Source: Malachius bipustulatus (taxonomy: Eukaryota; Arthropoda; Insecta; Coleoptera; Melyridae). Taken from it: a stretch of 64,000 nt of DNA. The notes beneath the pieces were generated by a model that did not search any database, was not told the DNA's origin, and saw only the letters and a list, made by a program, of their open reading frames with translations. A program made the translations under genes and the position numbers. Shown one piece after another: positions 10,885 through 19,865 of the stretch. Location of the stretch: NCBI GenBank assembly GCA_910589415.1, contig OU342634.1, forward strand, positions 4,340,001-4,404,000, written 5' to 3'. How positions within the stretch are numbered: the stretch's first letter is position 1; the number at the start of each line of letters is the position of its first letter.

Positions 10885-11180
10885 TAAAACATCCACGTAC
10901 GTGACGTGTACAAGAAGCAAAATTATTTTATCGGTTCTTACAACCTACTTGAAAAAAAATTACTAAGTTTAATTTTATGGAAATGGCCACGTACGTAACG
11001 TGTACAAAGAGCAAAAATACTATTATGGTTATTACTACCTACTGAAAAAATGCTAAGTTTAAATTTACATAAATACCCATGTACGTAACGTGTGCAAAAA
11101 TCAAAATCTCTTTTATGGTTATTACAATCTACAAAATATTACAATCTACAAAAAAATACTAAGTTTAAATTTACAAAAAT
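10885..11180 (+). repeat. Tandem repeat, about 95 bp x 3
   Basis: Three head-to-tail copies each start CCAYGTACGTRACGTGTRCAA (near 10893, 10987 and 11078) and continue through TTATGGTTATTAC and CTAAGTTTAA. The copies diverge by substitutions and small indels. Confidence 0.8.
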
Positions 11181-11274
11181 ATATGAACAAAAATAAAGTA
11201 CCTACCTACGAAAACCGAAAATAATTTGTCGAATCTAATTAAATAAAATAAACGGAAAAAATACAATCCCTATA

Positions 11275-11463
11275 CAGGGTGAGGCGCGAGAACCTTAGGG
11301 CATTTTTGGCATGGCACTTTCGGTATAACCGGAAATGGTGTGGGGTTGTAAATATTTTAGTTCAGCTCGTCAAAATCGAAATTATACACGTACAAATTTT
11401 CAGATTTCTACTCCCAGGACTTCTCCATATAAAAATGCCCTAAAGTTCTCGCGCCTCACCCTG
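11275..11463. mobile_element. 189-bp MITE of Tc1/mariner type
   Basis: The ends CAGGGTGAGGCGCGAGAAC and GTTCTCGCGCCTCACCCTG are inverted repeats, extended inward by AGGGCATTTTT / AAAAATGCCCT. TA flanks the element on both sides (11273-11274 and 11464-11465). It has no coding capacity. Confidence 0.9.
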
Positions 11464-12006
11464 TATATGTATATCTATCCAATCATATACATATATACAA
11501 AATTATTTACAACCCGATATCTAAGGCCGGCAATTGTTACCGTGAGGCGGCGTTATGTTCTGCTGGGAAAAGACAACAAGCACTTTAAATAAATTTCGAC
11601 CGGGCCGTGAGAGAACGATGAACGGTCGGTAAGGGTCAGGCTATCCGATCTTAAATATCCGCACGTCGAGCAGGGCTCTGAGAGAGGACGGGCGTTCCAG
11701 GGAACGTGAGGGTTCAACCAAAAAAAAACACCTTCTCAGGCTACCCAGCCACGAGGGGGGTCACTTACACAGCCTACTCTGATAGCGAGAAATGTTAGTG
11801 ACCGGTCCCTAAATGACCTTCGGAGAAGAGCGGGGGAAAGAGGCTTGATGTTATGACTAGTGTGAAAAAAATCGGGGTGGAGGCAGGGGCAAAGCGGCGT
11901 AATCAAAATTATGTATAGTTAAATTCAAACACCTACCTTATGTCTGATTATGGGTGAAGCTGGACACTACTGCGGAGTTCTAACTATTCACCGGACTAAT
12001 TATTAT
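11464..12006. other. Moderately GC-rich sequence next to the retroelement LTR, unassigned
   Basis: No domain or terminal repeat was recognised. On the minus strand a donor-like CATAAG|GTAGGTG lies at about 11939-11945. The segment may be leader or LTR sequence of another retroelement, or flanking DNA. Confidence 0.3.
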
Positions 12007-12594
12007 TGTAACTATACTGGCAAAACTACAAGACTTTTCAAATTGACCGAAAACGACTCTAGAATACTTGGACGATTCTGTTCGCTGTTACTCTATTTAT
12101 CTAACGTCGGTACGGATACTACGGAAGGCGGCGTCGGTAGTGTTGGAGACGGTACCAATAACTTCGCACTTCGGTAAACGACGGTAAATGAAAGAGCTGC
12201 ACCGCGTAAAAACGACGGAAAATCAAAGAGACTGCTTGCTGCTGAAGGCGACGGAAAAATCAAAGACGACGTTCAAAATAAATGCATAAGCAAAAAAAAG
12301 GGCACGCCACTTTTTACGTACCTCTCGTTTGATTATTCCGGAAAGGCTTCACGAAAACGATCGCTAACTGTGTTAATTTAGTTGAAATAAATCATTCATC
12401 GGCTCTTCTCAAAATTTATATTTTCATGATTGGTACCTACTATGAAAATGAAGACGGAAAATAGACTATTTTATTAAATTTGATTTGACTACTATGACTT
12501 TAATAATAATTGATTAGTGCATTTTTATTGAATTTAAACTTTCCTGCCTATTAATTGATGAAAAACGAAGTCAACAATACGCGACTTCGTTACA
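12007..12594 (-). mobile_element. 3' LTR of the kinase-carrying retroelement (boundaries inferred)
   Basis: On the minus strand a purine-rich tract (TCCGAGGTGAGG) is followed directly by TGTAACGAAGTCGCG, an LTR start. The end CCAGTATAGTTACA at 12007 gives matching TGTAAC...GTTACA termini. A TATA-like GATAAATAGAG lies near 12088-12100, with R/U5 after it. The element's 5' end is lost near 15.74 kb, so there is no second LTR or target duplication to confirm the 12007 end. The solo LTR at 54240-55078 starts with the same TGTAACGAAGT. Confidence 0.55.
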
Positions 12595-13027
12595 CCTCAC
12601 CTCGGAAATAAAAAACGCAGGTTTTTTTCAGCGCGTCGACCGGGGAGAAAAATGACCAAAAAAACTACCTTTCTCGGCCTCTCACAACCACCGCTCAAAG
12701 CTACTACCCACGTTAGATGCTATCTGTTGTCGCCCCGGCAGAACACATTAACATCGCCTTACCTCTCCGGTCCGGATCTTGGTGCGCGCCGACGTCAATG
12801 GTGTCGCCTCCTCTTGCGTTCCGGATCGGCTCCGCACTCGCGGGGGCCTGTGCTCCGGTTGAAATCCCGGGGCAGCACGTAGCAGCGTCTGAGGTGGAGC
12901 TGTTCGCAAAGGTCGTGGTTCGCTGCGTGGCCCGGTGAGCGCAGGAGCTCGCATTGCACCGCCTTGTCCGAGGTCTTAACTGCGGGTCTCCGACGCGTCA
13001 CGGAGAGTGTCGTACTGGTCCTGTTCC

Positions 13028-13420
13028 TTACTGGTGCTGGAGATTGCCCGCGACGACTAGTTCCCTGGTGGTCGCGACGCAGGGGCAGTCCCGTGATAAC
13101 ACGCCCGCGCGGCGACAGCGCGAACAGAAGATCCTCGCCGTCCCAGTACAGACGCTCCTGTAGTGGCCCTCTACCCCGCAACGCTAGCAGAGCACCGCCG
13201 AGCGCCCGGGCCTTCGAGCGGCCGGGCGGACCTCGTGGCGAGGCGACGCGGGCTCCGGGGACGACGAATATGCCCTGCCAGTCTTCGCTGCTGGCATTTT
13301 CGCGGACGAATAGCCCACAGGCGGTCCGGGCTCGGGAGACGGAGGTTCGGTGTCGAACGTATGGCTCTCGGAGGGCGGGGTGCTGAATTCATAGGTCAGC
13401 TCGAATTCGGAATTCGACAT
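13028..13420 (-). pseudogene. Second zinc-knuckle (gag-like) ORF with an in-frame stop
   Basis: The ORF starts at ATG 13420 (MSNSEFELTYEFSTPPSESH), immediately after a splice-acceptor-like TTTTATTTCAG, and is Pro/Ser/Glu-rich for about 75 codons. At 13184-13186 a TAG interrupts the start of a retroviral-type knuckle. The same frame then continues RCGVEGHYRSVC and FCSRCRRAGVLSRDC to a TAA at 13028. This closely parallels the end of gag at 15002-15739 (CWRCGEPGHYRSQC, FCSRCDRPGVMSKDC), and the TAG sits where gag has Trp. As in gag, the second knuckle has Val instead of His. It lies about 70 bp downstream of the kinase ORF on the same strand. GC-rich frames down to about 12640 were not recognised. 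Confidence 0.7.
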
Positions 13421-13491
13421 CTGAAATAAAACCTTCGGTTAGTTTGCTTTACGGGTAATCACGATCCACAGTCCTGCCTTGTGGCTCTCAG

Positions 13492-14697
13492 TCATCGGCA
13501 GGTATTCTGGTGCGCAGAACCGGACGCCTTCTGCTCGGTTCGGACGCGGGTTCGGACCTCCACGTCCGTTCTAGCGCCAACAGGGCAGAGACGTCGGATT
13601 CGATTGCGGGCCTCCTCCGTTCGTGGAAGGGTCGCCCACAGTTGCTCCAGGCTGCGGCTGATGATCGGGAATCCCAGGGGCGGTCCTGGAGGCGGATGCG
13701 GGTCGTCGGTCGGGAGTTCCAGGGATGGTCCTGGATGTGGGTGCGTATCGTCGGCCGGGGGTTCCAGGGAAGGTCCCGGCGGCGCTGGCGGGTCGGCGGG
13801 CGTCGCTGGCAGTTCTTCGGATGTGGCCCAGGGCGTAATCATCCGAATTTCCGGGAATTCCGTCGGCGAGGTGGTTCCGGAGTCTAGAACGGTGTCCGAG
13901 CGGCGCGCAGGGTCATCGAGCAGCATTTGCCGCATCCACTGGACCACGCCGGGCTCGTCTTCGGGGGGTGCGGGGTGGTCCAAATGGTCACATTTCCATG
14001 TGTCCCAGTAAGGTGGCTGCGTAAATCCGGCGATCACGTTCCCCCCGGTTCCGGCGAACAGCAGGGTTGTCCCGCAGGACCAGACGTCGGCGAGGTGGTC
14101 GTAGGGCTGCCCCCGGACTACTTCGGGGGCCGCAAATCCTGGGGTCCCGGCGGGCCCGTGCCAGTGTGGTGTGCAGGGCTTGACCCACTCGGTGGAGCCG
14201 AAGCCGTTCAGCTTCACCACCATGGACGTCCCGGCTCCACTTACTAGGACGTTCCCCGTCTTGACGTCGCGATGCAGCACGCCCGTCACATGACAGAAAG
14301 CCAGGGCTTTCATCATACCCACGGCTAAGCCGCCCAGCTCACTTAAGGTCACCGCGCCGCGCATCGCCACACGCTGATGGAGGTCGGATTCGGCCAGTTT
14401 TTTGACAATTACGGCGACCTGCCGATATCGGTGGGCCTCCAGTAAGCGGTTGATGTGGGGATGCCGGAGGAGCAGCCCGCACACCTGCTCCCTGAGGACG
14501 GCGACTTCGTTGCCGTGGTGGAGACGCATCATCTTCACCGCCACTTCTTCGCCATCTCCTTTCCGGGTACAGCGGCGGACGCAACCAAAGGTTCCCCCTC
14601 CAAGCACGGCACCCGCGACAAAACGGTTGCTGAACGGCGGGGCTTCCCACTCGGGGTCGGCGCGCATCGGCACCGGTGCTGGGGCGGACGCGCACAT
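13492..14697 (-). CDS. Protein-kinase-like protein inside an LTR retroelement
   Basis: This 401-codon frame has a eukaryotic protein-kinase fold: glycine loop LGGGTFGCV (32-40), Lys55 in EVAVKMM, Glu in the following helix, HRDVKTGN (142-149), AAPEVV (189-194) and DVWSCG (204-209). In the DFG position it reads GFG (165-167), because the Asp codon is GGC at 14203-14205. The magnesium-binding residue is thus missing and catalysis is doubtful. Residues beyond about 285 are Pro-rich with imperfect repeats of PGPSLEPPADD type and look disordered. The ATG follows an acceptor-like CTTACGTCCTAG, so it may be made from a spliced mRNA as env genes are. It lies between two zinc-knuckle ORFs on one strand and shares their GC-rich composition. 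Role unknown; an ordinary host kinase fragment is the alternative. Confidence 0.8.
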   Translation of the reverse strand: MCASAPAPVPMRADPEWEAPPFSNRFVAGAVLGGGTFGCVRRCTRKGDGEEVAVKMMRLHHGNEVAVLREQVCGLLLRHPHINRLLEAHRYRQVAVIVKKLAESDLHQRVAMRGAVTLSELGGLAVGMMKALAFCHVTGVLHRDVKTGNVLVSGAGTSMVVKLNGFGSTEWVKPCTPHWHGPAGTPGFAAPEVVRGQPYDHLADVWSCGTTLLFAGTGGNVIAGFTQPPYWDTWKCDHLDHPAPPEDEPGVVQWMRQMLLDDPARRSDTVLDSGTTSPTEFPEIRMITPWATSEELPATPADPPAPPGPSLEPPADDTHPHPGPSLELPTDDPHPPPGPPLGFPIISRSLEQLWATLPRTEEARNRIRRLCPVGARTDVEVRTRVRTEQKASGSAHQNTCR

Positions 14698-15001
14698 TGT
14701 ATACCTAGGACGTAAGAATAACTAAATATACTCGGTTCACGACGTTAAATTTTTCACATGGATACGGACGAGAAGAGGAAGGAACGGCGGGGGTTATTCC
14801 TCGGGCCTCTGTGCGTGGTCGGCGTCAGCGTCGTTGTAGGGTTTCAGATCCTTAACATGAATTCTATGGAGGCGGCGGCCGGTCTCGTCTTTCAGATCAA
14901 GGCGGTGGCGACGGGGGCGGTGGAGAAGGCGGTGACGATGGGGGGGGCGGCGGCGACGGTTTTTCGGTTTTTCAGGGCGGGTCTCCGTTGAGCCGGTGAG
15001 C
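14698..15001 (-). other. Gag-kinase spacer with an acceptor-like site
   Basis: The 300 bp between gag and the kinase ORF hold no pol domain. The kinase end carries an acceptor-like TTATTCTTACGTCCTAG followed by GTATACAATG. A plus-strand G-rich tract occupies about 14869-14965 (runs such as GGGGGGGGCGGCGGCG). Protease, RT and integrase, expected after gag, are absent. Confidence 0.5.
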
Positions 15002-15739
15002 TTACCCGCCCCGCATCTCGTTTCCCGGATGCGGACAGTCGCAGTCTTTTGACATCACCCCGGGTCGGTCACAACGGGAACAGAATAGGTTCGGCTGGCC
15101 GGTACATTGACTACGGTAATGTCCAGGCTCCCCGCAGCGCCAGCAAACTATTCTGGAGCTGTCTCGGACGGGTGCGGCGAATCTGACAGACTTCATTTCA
15201 GCGGGTGCGGCTGCGGTGCTACCTGCTTCGATGGCCCTCAGCGGTGGCGAGGGTGCTCGGTCCGGCTGCCTGCGTGGTTGCCATCCTTCTCTTCGTCGTG
15301 GTATAGGACTGTTGGGGGCGAAAGGGGCCTCGTACGCGAAAGGAGGTCTGCCCTCGGAGACTGAGGGTCGGCGAACGGTGTGGAGCTCGGCCAGCACGTC
15401 CTGTGCTGCCTTGGCATCGTCCATTAAGGCACGGAAGTCGTCGTAGCTTCGGCTCCAGATCAGCTGTTTGATCTCCGGCCGCAGATTTCTCTTGATCCAA
15501 TCAATTTGACGGTGCGGCTGGATCGCTCCGTGACGTCTGCACAACGTCTGCATCGACGTTATGTATTGGAGCACGTCTTCGTCGCGCCCCTGCACCCTGC
15601 GGCTTATTTCGGCCTCCAAGTCGAAGAGGTAGTCGTTCTTCAGGAAATATTTGCAGAACGCCTCCAGGAAGTCCACCCACGTCGTCAGCCACCCGGAATT
15701 ATTCCGGTACCAGGATTTTGGAGATACAAGACATATTTG
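15002..15739 (-). pseudogene. gag: Ty3/gypsy-type Gag, 5'-truncated
   Basis: The minus-strand frame is open from 15739 and reads WYRNNSGWLTTWVDFLEAFC, a typical Ty3/gypsy capsid (Retrotrans_gag) segment, then QYITSMQTLCRRHGAIQ. A Pro/Arg-rich linker follows, then two knuckles: CWRCGEPGHYRSQC (perfect C-x2-C-x4-H-x4-C) and CSRCDRPGVMSKDC (His replaced by Val). Gag assembles the particle and binds element RNA. The capsid N-terminus is missing because the GC-rich block stops near 15.74 kb and AT-rich unrelated pol remnants begin. No pol follows; the next ORF is the kinase. The first in-frame ATG is not at the family's usual place, so I treat the frame as truncated. Confidence 0.85.
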
Positions 15740-15789
15740 TCACCCCAACTATAAGGTTTTTATCGTGAGGTGATTGCAAGTACAGTCAT

Positions 15790-17034
15790 CTACATATCTT
15801 TTGTATAGGCTTATTTTGTTGTTTAGTTTGGTTGCCTACTCGAAAACAGTATCTCTAGTAGTCATCTACAGCCACGAATAGGTGAGTGTACCCATCCTCA
15901 GTAAAGGAAAGTGGTCCAAGACGGTCGATATGAATTGTATTGCAGGGTATGGGCAATTTTGGATGGAGCGAACGTCATGAGGTGTTGATTTGGCAGTACG
16001 TTTACTAGTGAGGCATTTTAGGCAACCTTCAATATATTTTCTTACAAATTGTCGCATTCGCGGAACCAGAAGTGTGTGCTTAGACTAAGGATTGTTTTTT
16101 CAAAACCGATATGAGCCTGGTCATCATGATATTCTTTCAGAAGGAAGTAGCGAGCATGCTTTGGTACAAAGTACTGTGTAACTTTTTCAGAATTAATCTC
16201 ACTAATATGGAAAAGAATGTTCCCGATTATGCAAAACTGTTTGTTATCCAGTTCATTATTGTTTAATTTTTCTTTCATTTCAATAGTATCGGCATCATTC
16301 GCTCTGCTGAATAACCAACCATCTGGCATTCGACTTACACTTTCTTCCTCACCCTCACAATAAGTTGACACAACATGATTTGTGTTGGTTGATTCTTCAA
16401 TAGGGGGGGCTCCTACTTAAATAGTCAACATACGTCCCTGCTCGATGTTCAACTACAAAATTGAAGTCTTGCAAATAAACCTACCAACGGCCAATCCGGG
16501 GCATAAGATCTCTTTTCAATTGAGAGCTTTTCAAAGAATTACAGTCAGTGATTAATTTGAACTGACACCGATTAAATAATGCCTGAAATGTTTTACCGCA
16601 TATATTACGGACAAAGTTTCAAGTTCGTAAGAGTGGTACGTAGTTTCAGCAGGAAGAGTTGCTTTATGCAACTACCCTTTTAGTACCATCGTGAATCTGA
16701 ATTATGACCACGCCGAAACCTTTGCTGCTGGCGTCCGTGTGAAGCTCGATAAGTAGTGAAAGCCGCTGTGCTTTTCAGTCCCTAGCCAGACTGCATCGGA
16801 CTTTAATAGGGCTGACAAGATACGTGTTTTTACTGAAAATTCAGGGATAAATTTTCTAAAATACCCAGCAAGTCCAAGAAACTGTCGAACTTCTCTAACA
16901 TTAGTAGGGGATTTCATTTGTTTCAAAACGCTAGATTTTGATGGACTTGGCCTAACCTTGCCACTTGTTATGAGACGACCTAAATATTCCACCTCGGTTA
17001 TATCGAGCAGCATACTCGAGCTTTGATCTAACAT
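15790..17034 (-). pseudogene. Ty3/gypsy pol remnant: RT thumb to integrase
   Basis: Read on the minus strand in the normal pol order. 17034-16702 has YLGRLITSGKVRPSPSKS and REVRQFLGLAGYFRKFIPEF, the RT thumb/connection of Ty3/gypsy. A degenerate RNase H region with stops follows at about 16700-16400. 16371-15866 has the integrase HHCC motif (EYHDDQAHIGFEKTILSL, then EGCLKCLTSKRTA) in two frames. The integrase core start HIDRLGPLSF, with its first Asp, lies near 15.9 kb, with a stop in the next segment. Base composition is AT-rich, unlike the adjoining gag, so this is a different element. Not functional. Confidence 0.85.
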
Positions 17035-17049
17035 ACGCCTTGAACAATG

Positions 17050-17347
17050 TTGAAAGTGTCTCTCCGTTCAGGAAACATTAACCGCTCCTCACTATGAAGC
17101 CGAGTGATTTATGTATACGCAGTAGCGACGACACAGTTTATATGCTCTACAAAGGACAGCTTTTAATCCAACAAAATTCCAAAATCACGGACCGTGTCAG
17201 GCCTCTGCAGGATAGAAGTATTAACGGAGTAGTCCTGTCTAAGAGGATGCCTTCCAAGTCCAAATGACATGACATTACATTTCTGAGCATTCAAATGTAA
17301 CTTGTTTTTCTGGCACCAAGCAACAACTTCCTCTAAGACCCTTTTGT
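17050..17347 (-). pseudogene. Non-LTR retrotransposon RT fragment
   Basis: The minus-strand frame reads VVAWCQKNKLHLNAQKCNVM, then TVRDFGILLD, a TAA at 17163-17165, and KLSFVEHINCVVATAY. This is the conserved jockey/CR1/RTE-type RT segment (WCQKNKLxLNxxKC...VxDLGVxxD...SFxxHI). It is 5' and 3' truncated, about 100 codons, wedged between two gypsy fragments. Confidence 0.85.
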
Positions 17348-17384
17348 AAATGTAAACAATCGGTACTGGAGACTTATCTCGATA

Positions 17385-17585
17385 TTAGCAATCGATACTT
17401 ATCTTGGACACAGTGTATTGTTTACTGAAACCACGGTAATACTGGCACAAGCCTAAAAAACCACGCAATTGTTTGATGTTTCGAGTTGCAAAAACTTGAA
17501 TACAAAGTATTTTATCAGGATGAGGTGCAACTTCTTGAATAATAATAATGGTTATCGACCATGGTATACTCAACGTGGATATCAA
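17385..17585 (-). pseudogene. Second, distinct Ty3/gypsy RT fragment
   Basis: The frame contains NIKQLRGFLGLCQYYRGFSK, the same RT thumb/connection region as at 16.9 kb but from a different family. It is a short fragment with degenerate flanks. Confidence 0.7.
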
Positions 17586-18904
17586 TAAAATAAAAGAAAA
17601 TCGTGTAGGTCAAATGGGTATATTTTCAAGAAATAGTTTGTCTACCGGTTTCGAGCTTGGACACCCATCATCATGACAACTGAAAGTAAGGTAATGAGTT
17701 GTTGAGATTACAAATGCAGTTATTGTGCATCATTTGTTATGATTTAAAAAGTACTACTTACTTGTCAGTTTTACAATAATCGAATAATCGAGAACGGCAC
17801 AATAGTTATTTATGTATCAAGGGAGTTATGAGGATGTTAATTACAGAGGGCAATATATTGCAATCCCGAGGGACGTTAGTCCCGAGGGATTGTTAAGTTA
17901 TCAGGTTATTAACATACAATAACTCACGTGATACATAATTTATTTTATTTCATACAAAATGAAATATAAAAACCAAATCTGTTGGTTTCTAAAATTAAAC
18001 GAATGTTTTTAATAATTGAGTAAGCATGATTACCATGGATATATCAACTGAAAAGTTTATAGAAAATGACATTTGAAATCCAAATATTCAACCAACAATG
18101 CAATAACAAAACCAACATCCAATGGTTACCAGAATTAAACAAATAGTAACAATAGAGGGAGTTATGGATTAATAACAGCCCAAGGGAGTTATGAATATGT
18201 TTATAGTTACGGTAACCAAGCGTTTATCTAGTTATAATGTATTAGTATGAAATAAAAGAATTAATAAAACACGTATCTAACATGAACACGTTAGGGTAAA
18301 ATTTTTAAATCGTTAAAATAATAAAACATAATTTGAAAAACATAGTATTGAGTTGAAGACTCTGAAGGTTCAAACCTTAATTAACACATCGAAATGCTTC
18401 AAAAATTAATCAAGTAAAACAGACGAATGTCGTGAAGCGACATTCTCCGGGACGGGTTAGAGTAAAACAAAACAAGATGATGATTGGTGAGAATTATATA
18501 AAATCAAGTTCTTCCTTCTCTCTAAGACGATCTTATTTCTCTGTTATTATTTGTTGTATGTAAAAAATGATTGACAAGGGGAGCATGAGTGACAAATAAC
18601 TTATTAATCGATGTGACAGAGGAGAAAGATTACAATTCATCTGTATGGACATTGACATCTTCAGGTGGATCAATGAGTTATGCCATGCTGCTATCCGTCA
18701 AGTCGATATACCTTGCCAAAAATCACTGACATTGACATTTAGAGTTTAACCTAATGATAAAAATAATCATAACAACAACGCAAACAAAACAAAGGAATGT
18801 GTTTTAACTGCTTAATCAATCTAAATTTTGAATGATGTAAAGAAAATATGGAAATCAATTGCAACTGAACAGTTAATTAATACATATTCATATGGTGTGT
18901 TTTT
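17586..18904. other. Non-coding stretch with small repeats
   Basis: No gene was recognised. It holds CTACCGGTTTCGAGC near 17645 (a motif frequent in insect retroelement tails), two copies of TCCCGAGGGA near 17865 and 17882, AGGGAGTTATG three times (about 17820, 18158, 18183), and a perfect 8-bp stem-loop, GAATGTCG-TGAAG-CGACATTC, near 18425-18445. Confidence 0.5.
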
Positions 18905-19700
18905 TTGAACACTTCAGAAATTTTTTATAAATTTATTTTTTGGGCTATAATCGTTAACATAGGTTGTCAACTCAAAACAATTATTTTGCGGTCTAAACAT
19001 AGATGCAATTTACATTTTCCACAAACTATTTTCGATTTCCCTTTGCACTCTGAGTTCTTCCATCGGGAAAAACTGTTTTTTCATAAACAACAGGCAAATA
19101 ACCCACGTTGTCCAGCTTTACTTCCTTTCCAGGGCGTACTTCAATATAAGGTTTCTTTGTCGCAACTTCTGGTACTTCAGTCTGGGTGGAAGGTCGACCC
19201 CTTTTTTACGACCGTTTTATTTTTCATTATTAGGGCTTCTGCTACATAAAGCTCTGAAATGAAGCAGATCCAAAATTTGTGTTTTTGGTAGTCCTAGGGC
19301 TATAGCACGTTCTCTATTTTGAATTCAACTAATCACGCACGCTAAATTAATGAGGTATGTGAACATTCTAAGCGTCCACTTCTTGGATCGAATGAATGTT
19401 CTGAAGATTATAATTAAAAAATCTAATTTGTCCACGCCGCCCATATTAGTATTATATAGCTTTATGGCTTCTGACCGGGGGATCTGATGGCATTTTTTGT
19501 CTTGTCCCGGCGTTTGCATAGATCGGTTTTTCCGATTTCTACATAATTCGATGCCATAATTTTTGTTAGATTACGAGGCATTTGGCTATTTATAATCGGG
19601 TCTTCGTATGCTCTAAAATATGGGGTAGGACGCACCGCTCCGCCAGTTGAAGGGTAATGTGCGGTGCGTCCGTGTCAGTAATTAAAATTAACATGCAAGA
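18905..19700 (-). pseudogene. piggyBac transposase pseudogene, C-terminal part
   Basis: On the minus strand, 19519-19325 reads AIKLYNTNMGGVDKLDFLI and then FIRSKKWTLRMFTYLINLA. The GGVD motif carries the third catalytic Asp of piggyBac. Downstream, across stops and shifts, come ERAIALGLPKTQILDLLHFR and a Cys/His cluster (CGKCKLHLC) matching the C-terminal finger. Upstream pieces extend to about 19.7 kb. At least three stops and no ends make it a dead fragment. Confidence 0.82.
19626..19671. repeat. Short GC-rich inverted repeat
   Basis: GGACGCACCGC and its exact inverse GCGGTGCGTCC are separated by about 22 bp inside the decayed piggyBac region. It could be a hairpin or chance. Confidence 0.5.
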
Positions 19701-19865
19701 CGTCACATACACAAAAGTGCCTCCATTAAGACGCTCACAATGACACCACATACACAACACTTTAAAACGAAGCACTGGCCTTTCCTACTGAGATGTAGGG
19801 CAGTAGTACCCGGTTTCCAGCTGTTCTAATTCGAACGGACTACCTCACGGCGCCGTTCCTGCGGT

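Noticed and set aside
12652..14725. Many long plus-strand and other-frame ORFs across the GC-rich kinase block
   Set aside because: High GC leaves few stop codons in all frames. Only the minus-strand frames with gag, kinase and knuckle motifs have recognisable content.
15107..15754. Plus-strand and alternative minus-strand ORFs over gag
   Set aside because: They are shadows of the gag frame, with no motif of their own.
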